Source of the DNA: Cornus controversa
Taxonomy: Eukaryota > Streptophyta > Magnoliopsida > Cornales > Cornaceae
Length of the DNA stretch: 64,000 bases
NCBI GenBank assembly: GCA_026545225.1
Contig: CM048846.1
Span: 59,648,270-59,712,269, forward strand
Direction: 5' to 3'
Shown: in pieces, positions 57,674 through 64,000 of the stretch
Numbering within the stretch: position 1 is the stretch's first letter
Layout of the letters: each line of letters opens with the position of its first letter
Notes under the pieces: generated by a model
What the model was told of the DNA's origin: nothing
Database searches by the model: none
The model's input: only the letters and a program-made list of their open reading frames with translations
Translations under genes and position numbers: made by a program

Positions 57674-58395
57674 TGGAGGATTATTCAGAATGTCAAGGCT
57701 TGACATCTACCATGACTTCCTCAGAGGTGGAAGAGCTGGCCACCCACTATTCTTTCTAGGCCGGAGTCTTCTCCAGAACCCCCACTAGCGCGAAAAGGGC
57801 TTACTCTATTTCTAACGAGGAGACATGTTTCTACGAGGGCGTCTTTACCTGCGGCCTCCGATTTTCGATCCCAGACTTCATAAAGGAACTGCTTTATGCT
57901 ATTAACCTTTGCCTTCCCAATTTATGCCAAACTCTTAGCGGATAATTATGGCTTCCCTTGTTCTCTGGAAGTCTTGTTGAAATGGACCTTTATTATCTGT
58001 GAACAAATTTATTTTCTGCTATATAATTACTAAAAATGCCAACTGGCACCACGAATCAAATCATGAAAAGAATGGTTCTTTTTTGTCTTTGGTTGCTTGG
58101 AGCTTCCACCTTACAACATTCACCGCACACGGATGGACGGGGACATTTCTGATAAACATTTATTTGCCCTCTTTTTCTATACTTAAGTTCCTTTCTCCTT
58201 TTCCCTGCATATACATAATTATCTTTTGTTTTTGAATCCAGTTATGAGTCCTAAGCCAGCTATGGACGAGGAGGAAATAGACAGGCTAGAGAAGGTGTAT
58301 ACCCATCTAGTGAGGGACGTCGTGGTCCTAACCTCAGATGTGGGACTGGCCACATTAGGTTACCCTCTTTATGTTGCCTGCCGTAGACAGACGAG
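57674..58395 (+). pseudogene. Tat-lineage antisense ORF, 5' exons (Transposase_28-like)
   Basis: Plus strand, opposite to the integrase of the same element. From ATG 57674: MEDYSECQGL, a stop, then ETCFYEGVFTCGLRFSIPDF and IKELLYAINL, which resembles the 'putative gypsy type transposon' domain (Pfam Transposase_28). A frameshift follows near 57925, then KFIFCYIITKNANWH. A second exon-like block, MSPKPAMDEEEIDRLEKVYT to YPLYVACRRQTR, is flanked by AATCCAG and GAG|GTATAC splice-like sites. The role of such antisense ORFs in Tat elements is unknown. The ORF is split by the LTR at 58720-61414. Confidence 0.6.
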
Positions 58396-58719
58396 GTATA
58401 CCTCTTTCCTTCCTACGCCCCTTCCTTTTTTTTTTGAGAAATAGTATTATATGTGCTTATTAGTAAAAATGTGCAAGGCTTTCTAGGTAGAGGGTTGAGA
58501 GGGATCTACTTGTCTGGGCAATGTGTAAAGGTGTGGCATCTAGCTTTTCCCCCTCTGCTCAAAAAGGCCACGAAAGCCTGTGGTTCTTGGATGTGGGGGT
58601 TTGTCATCTCCCCCCTATATTGGAAACCGAACCCCCCTATGCCACCACCCTTGCCCCCAGGATCATTCTGGATCCAAACTCCTTCAGGGTGCCAGCAACT
58701 CAACTATTTGGAAGCGGCA
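58396..58719 (+). other. intron-like or intervening part of the antisense ORF region
   Basis: Between the exon-like block and the inserted LTR. Frames contain stops, and no family motif is clear. Confidence 0.35.
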
Positions 58720-61414
58720 TGCCACACCCTGATTCCCGACTCCCAAAAATCGAGGGTGATTTTGTTACCGAACCACACTTCGAAACCTCAACATACCTTG
58801 ATATCATATTTTTATACCAAAATCGGTCACGCCTCGATTCTAAGCCACCATAAACTAAGGGTGAACTTGTCCACTAACCATAATGATGTGCCTACTCAAC
58901 TTCAACCAACCTCAATGGGCCCCACACCAAGCCACACTTGCATAGCTAACTTGTGGTGGCCTACAACTTTTCGTACATTTGAAGTTACAAACTTGCTACA
59001 CATATAACCTACTCAATTCCAGAAATAAACTACTTTTGTGACTGTAATTTGAAATTTAAACCCACACCATTGGATGGAAGATTTAAAAATACTCAACTTC
59101 AAAAAAAGAATCACTCAAATCAGGTTTGAAACGACAAAGTTATGCCTATTTCAAAATATTTGAAAATCTAAAGTAGTAATATAGTTGACTATGCCTAAGG
59201 AAAAGTCAATTGTCTTACTCTCTCAGAAAGCTCAAAACGTTGTTATTTAGAATACTTGAAAATTTAGAGCAGTAAAATAGTTGACTGTCCCAGAAGGAAT
59301 AGTCGACTGTTTACCATCCTAGAAAGCTCAAAACGTTGCTGTCCAAAACAGATGACTTCTCTTGAAGGGAAAGTCGATTGTTTTACCCTTCTAGAAAGCT
59401 CAATAAGGGGAAAGTCGATTGTTTTACCCACCCAGAAAGCTCAAAACACTGTTGTCCAAAACAGACGACTCCTTTTGTAGGGAAAGTTAACTGTCTTCAT
59501 CTAAGAACCTCTTTTTGTCCAAAATTGACACCAAAACTCATACATAAACATTTCTAATCATCTACAAATGTTATATCTTCATCCATGTAATCCAAAACAT
59601 GCATTTGAATCATATAATCTCATAAATCCTCATACATTTCTTTATCTATTCTCAAAATTATCATACATTTTCATTAAAAATATACAAATCCTTATATATC
59701 TACAATATACATCATGTAACCTCATTGTATATACATAGAAGGTTCAAATGAATCATAAGTTACATATAAATGAATGTAACTATAACATCTATATAATCCA
59801 CATGTAACATGCCGGCACGAATAGCCAACTATACAATCCATATATTAAATCTTTAAAATGCATCAAAATGCACCAAAATGCTCTAATGAGCTCCAAGTGA
59901 CCCATCAAATCCTTTTCATCCATCCTTAAAGCCTTACTTGTAAAAATGTTTGGGGAGAAATGGGTGAACAACTCAACGGCTTAGTAGGAACATCCCAACC
60001 CACCTAGGCATCGACCGAACACTAACCTACATATCGCTACACTACATAGCATACCAATGCGCTTATGCCAACACAACACAAATACAAGTTAAGAATGAAT
60101 GCATGTACCCTATATCATGCTTAATGGTTTAAACCTATGAAACACAGATATGAGATACGGATACGACACAATACGGATACGGCGATATGGCAAATCTAAA
60201 AAAAAAAAGGATACGGGTACGGCGGGATACGACAAATATTATATATATAAATTAATAGAACACAAATTAAGTTTTAACTTAAAGATTTTTTTTTTCAACA
60301 TTAAAAGATGTTTCGATTTATTACAAATTAAGCTCCACCTTTAACATATAGCCACATATATGTCACCAAACATGCATATAACATACTTATGCATAAACTC
60401 ATAACTTAGCATATATTTGTTTATACTTATCTAATGCACATTCATGCAACAATAATGTCTAGCATGCACTCAACCTTATTATACGCCCACAACCAACATA
60501 TAATCACCTATATGACACAATTATGCACACATTTCACATATGCATACAAATTACTTCATGGCTAAGCATGCCCTCACATTACACATAACATATCTATATC
60601 TACAATACATCACATATCTCATCATATGTATCTATCTAGCATGTAAAAACCATAAGAGAAGAGGGATACCTAAATTTTAGCCCTCGCCCATCTTTACTAT
60701 ACATGTCACTCAACCAAAACCTCTGCAATTCTATCCAAACCTAAAATCGACACTTAGGAGAAAAGAAACACCCCTACCTCAAAAATAAAGGTTGTCCAAA
60801 CTTTCTCCAAGATTTTTACCGATTTCCACTTTGCTGAAACTTAAGTTTGTTTGGTTCAAACTGAAACCCTTGTCACCCTCTATGAGTTGTCCTCCTTTGG
60901 TAACTCCCGAATCATGCCCGAAGGCCTCCGAAATGTAGACAGAAGGAAGAGGGAAGAATAAGGAGAGAGAGAATCCATGGCCAACTGCTGGGACAAAAGA
61001 GACATAAAAATATCATTGAAATTCTAATATTTGAAGTCCCTAGGGCACGAAATGATTAAAATGCTCTCGGGCCACTTAACGTACCTTCCCGACCTTTGTT
61101 TTCAATTTTGAAAGTTCATACGGTATCGAAATCACTTCCTTAACTCTTTAAGCATTTCATTTGGTCTAAAACCAAAAATAATTAATTTTTAAAAAAATTT
61201 TGGATTCTCGAGCCCACCCGGACCGTGTCCTGGGACCCTCGTTGACCAAAAAGTCAAACTTCTCCAAATGTTTCAAAAAGGTCAAAATTTTTTAATTAAC
61301 CTTCCAAACATGGTACTCACTTTCAAAACATCCATAGCATCATTTAAAATGAATTTATGGCAAAAATAACAAAAAATCAAAAAATCGATCAAATTTGGTT
61401 CTGGTCTCTATACA
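58720..61414 (-). mobile_element. gypsy LTR, family B, minus strand
   Basis: On the minus strand it starts TGTATAGAGACCAGAACC at 61414 and ends GGGTGTGGCA at 58720, 2695 bp. It shares the family B core (CCCAAACATTTTTACAAGTAAGGC near 59935-59955 in reverse) and an AGTTGACT/AGTCGACT palindrome cluster (59181-59495). It has an earlier fossil end, GAGGCGTGAC, near 58826, followed by a degraded PBS-like TGATATCAAGG. No matching TSD was found, so one end may be slightly off or decayed. Probably a solo LTR. Confidence 0.75.
60145..60235. repeat. GATACGG short repeat patch
   Basis: Several ATACGG/ATACGAC near-copies around an A-run, embedded in the family B LTR and absent from its sister copy. Possibly a small insertion. 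Confidence 0.5.
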
Positions 61415-61429
61415 ACAGCTCCCAAGTAT

Positions 61430-62066
61430 CTTTCTGTTCTGCAGCCAGTAGCACTTAATCAATGTTGTCTGACCTAAAGTACATCATTTCTAGGGCTAGA
61501 CAAATCGCTCTTCAGAATGACCTTGAGTAGGTAGATGCGCTTGGGGCTAATACGACTACCGGGCATTTTATGACTAACCTGGCCAAGGTTTGTTCCTTTC
61601 CTTCCTTCATTTTATTAGTATCACACTTTATGCCATATACTTATGAATATTTTTAATGTGTCAATAGGGTATGACATTCACCCAGTGTATCTCCAACCGC
61701 CTCCTGTGGACGGAAGGCGAGCTTGAGAGGGAGAGGGCCACTTTCAGTACTAAACAGATAACAATGAACTCTGAGATAGAGTCCTTGCGTTCCTCTCATG
61801 CTTCTTACGTAGGGGAGATTGATGTTCTTAACTCTTAATTCTACCATGAATGAGAGGAAATGGCTAAGCTAAATGCTGATCTGCTAGGAATTAGGGTCGT
61901 GGCTGTCGAGTAATTTAAGGATTCGCCCAAATTTGATCGGATATGCTATCAATTTTATGTTGAAGGGTTTGAATATTTTTGCGAAATGGCGTACGGCACA
62001 TGGTTAGGGATGGACTTCAGCCGCTTATAGCTGGACGATGCTGAGAAGCCCGACCCTTGACTATTT
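61430..62066 (+). pseudogene. Tat-lineage antisense ORF, 3' exons
   Basis: An acceptor-like TTCTGTTCTGCAG precedes SMLSDLKYIISRARQIALQN (one stop) and ends LAK with a GTTTGT donor-like site at about 61587. After ATATTTTTAATGTGTCAATAG comes GMTFTQCISNRLLWTEGELE, a Glu-rich coiled-coil-like part (RERATFSTKQITMNSEIESL), stops, and the C-terminal FYVEGFEYFCEMAYGTWLGM ending LDDAEKPDP and a stop near 62060. Coiled coil plus this tail is usual for proteins with the N-terminal domain seen at 57674. Confidence 0.6.
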
Positions 62067-62263
62067 TTCTTTTTGGCATTGTAATATTCTTCTGTAGTGC
62101 CCTTAGCCTACAACTTTATAATCTCTGCTTTATCAATGACATATTATCTTTTTCTTATTGAGGTGTCATTTGGATTAAGATGTTTTAATTAACAAAAACC
62201 TTCATGGAATAACCCTGAAAAAGAATTATGCAACTGATTTATCTCGCCATTTGTTAAAATTTC

Positions 62264-62750
62264 TCTTGACGGGTTGTGCCCCAGTGGGGTCAGTTGAAAA
62301 TGTTCTCGGGATTAAGTCATCCTGCCTTTTTCATTAACAGTGGGGTTAATTAACAATGTTCTCAGAATTAATTCATCCCATCTTTTTTATTAAAGGCCCT
62401 CTTGAAGAGGTGTGCCCTAGTGGGGTTGATTAACAATGTTCTTGTAATTAATTCACATTGCCTTTTTCATTAAAGGCCCTCTGAAGAGGTGTGCCCCATT
62501 AGGGTTGTTTAACAATATTCTCGGAATTAATTTAACCCGTCTTTTTCATTAAAGGCCCTTTGAAGAGGTGTGCCCCAGTGGGATTGACTAACAATATTTT
62601 CATAATTAATTCATCTTACCTTTTTCATTAAAGGTCCTCTTAAGAGGTGTGCCCCAGTGGGGTTGACTAACAATGTTCTTGGAATTAATTTATCCCGCCT
62701 TTTTCATTAAAGGCCCTCTACAGAGGTGCGCCCCAGTGGGGTTGTTTATT
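62264..62750 (+). repeat. ~80-bp minisatellite, about six copies
   Basis: Units of 75-85 bases: AAAGGCCCTCTGAAGAGG, then TGTGCCCCAGTGGGGTTG, AACAATGTTCTCGGAATTAA and CCGCCTTTTTCATT. Copies differ by ~5-15%, and the second unit lacks part of its start. It lies between the antisense ORF and the integrase, that is, in the 3' non-coding region of the Tat element. Confidence 0.92.
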
Positions 62751-62904
62751 CACTTTTGGTTTAAATTATGACAACATACTTTGGAATGAAAAGAACTTTT
62801 ATTGATATCCTAGTAACAATAGAGATTATTCAAGAAAAACCTTGGAGCTACCGCCCTAAGGCTCGGTATTAAACTAAGTTTCAACTAGAACTATCAAAGT
62901 AAAT

Positions 62905-64000
62905 ACAACTTAAAAAAAAAGTCTTATTGATAGTATTTCCTTAGATGCTCAACATTCTAAGGATGGGCCAACTGCCTCCCTTCCAATGTCTCCGACCAAT
63001 ATGTCCCCTGTCACTGAGACCGGATAACTCTGTAAGGGCTATCCTAGTTGGGAGCCAATTTTTCAGTGCCTGGGGGCTTGGTAGCCTGAGTTATTTCACA
63101 GAGGACTAGGTCTCCAGGTTGGAAACTCCTTTGCTTGACCCGAGCATTGTAGTACCGGGACATAGCTTGTTGATACGCTACAACTCGTACTTGGGCCTAT
63201 TCTCTTCTTTTTTTGATGAAATCAGCACTAGCCCTTAACTCCCTTTCATTGTGACTGGGGTCATAGTGCTTAGTTCGATGACTTACCAACTAAGTCAATT
63301 CCCTTGGGAGAACTACTTCACTTTCGAAAGCTAAAATTTAGGGTGTTTCCCTATTGGAGACTTTAGCCATGGTCCTGTAAGCCCATAAGATACTTAGTAG
63401 AAGCTCCGGCCATAAACCTTTGGAATATTCCAAATGCGTCATAATCATCTTGAGTATAGTACTGTTAGCAACTTCATTTTACCCATTCGTTTGCAAGTCG
63501 CCTGGTGAGGAGTAGTGATTTTTTATGCCATGCTCGGAACAAAAATTTTGGAAAAGCGTGCTTTCGAACTGCTTTCCATTTTCTATGACAATGACCCTTA
63601 GTACTCAAAATCTGCATATGATCATTTTTCATACGAAATTAATGAAATTCTTCTATTCGATTTTGGCCAAAGGCTCTACTTCCACCCATTAATGAAGTAG
63701 TCAATTGCCATAATTGAAAACTTTGTCTGCCCCTTTCCCATAGGTAGAGGATCGATCAAGTCCATTCCCCATTGGGCAAAAAGTCATGACATGACTATTG
63801 GAGTTAACTATTTCGGTGGTTATCTTGGGATATTGGCAAAGCGTTGGCATTTGTCGCACTTTCTAATGAAATCCAGCGCATCCTGCTACATAGTGGGCCA
63901 ATAGTATTCCTGCCTGATAGCCTTGTAAGCTAAGGACCTACCCCTTGCGTGATTTTTGCAGCCCCCTTCATGAATTTCCTTCATGACATATTGAGCCTCG
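62905..64000 (-). pseudogene. Tat-lineage integrase, 3' end of pol, partial
   Basis: Minus strand from the window edge: EAQYVMKEIHEGGCKNHARG, zinc-binding CDKCQRFANIP, the first catalytic Asp in WGMDLIDPLPMGKGQTKFSI, then IENGKQFESTLFQNF, where the usual second catalytic Asp is Glu. Next are QTNG, a stop, NEVAN, ILWAYRT, AYQQAMSRYYNARVKQRSFQ and the C-terminal ETLEGRQLAHP-stop-NVEHLRKYY. At least eight stops or shifts. The motifs are those of Tat/Retand-type integrases, which lack a chromodomain. The rest of pol lies beyond the window. Confidence 0.88.

Noticed and set aside
58720-61414. A TSD for this LTR
   Set aside because: The pentamers on the two sides (CGGCA and ACAGC) do not match; alternative end positions gave none either.

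Overview
This window is plant nuclear DNA, very probably from a eudicot with a repeat-rich genome. About 80% of it is nested retrotransposons: Ty3/gypsy Tekay/Del-like chromoviruses, Athila and Tat lineages, a LINE and a CACTA transposon. The only convincing host gene is a three-exon POLAR-like gene on the minus strand (48175-52176). No bacterial-type genes, rRNA, intact tRNA or CRISPR array were seen. The species cannot be fixed from the sequence.

Region 1-7222 is a pile of gypsy-type LTRs: an LTR 3' part (1-1947) inserted in a TGATAAGC-family LTR (1948-2739), itself inserted in a long LTR (2740-7222) that also holds a 3.0-kb solo LTR (3765-6774). Region 7223-10206 has no recognisable gene.

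Region 10207-39301 is one broken minus-strand gypsy element (called G0 here) opened by insertions, most with target-site duplications (TSDs) readable on both sides. The series is: solo LTR 11350-28820 (TSD GTCAC), holding a deleted Athila-like element 12344-27200 (TSD CTTAC), which holds a structurally complete chromovirus 13169-24069 (called Gyp1 here; TSD TATTT, two 2994-bp LTRs). G0 is also cut by two solo LTRs (29505-31010, TSD TCTAT; 31021-32376, TSD CCTTG) and by a non-autonomous CACTA element (32538-37198, TSD GTT). Removing the insertions makes the G0 reverse transcriptase read through.

Region 39302-44230 holds an LTR start, a LINE truncated inside its reverse transcriptase, and the 3' part of an Athila element. 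Region 44231-54274 is the low-repeat island around the POLAR-like gene. A solo LTR follows (54275-55780). The window ends in a minus-strand Tat-lineage element: LTR, an antisense extra ORF split by another LTR, an ~80-bp minisatellite, and an integrase pseudogene running off the end.

No element is coding-competent as read: every gag/pol carries stops or frameshifts. The most unusual signals are in the LTRs. They carry arrays of hairpin-forming repeats, clusters of short palindromes whose motif differs between families but whose position is fixed, and chimeric 3' ends with a fossil primer-binding site. Gyp1 also has LTRs identical over their central ~2.2 kb yet ~5% divergent at both ends.
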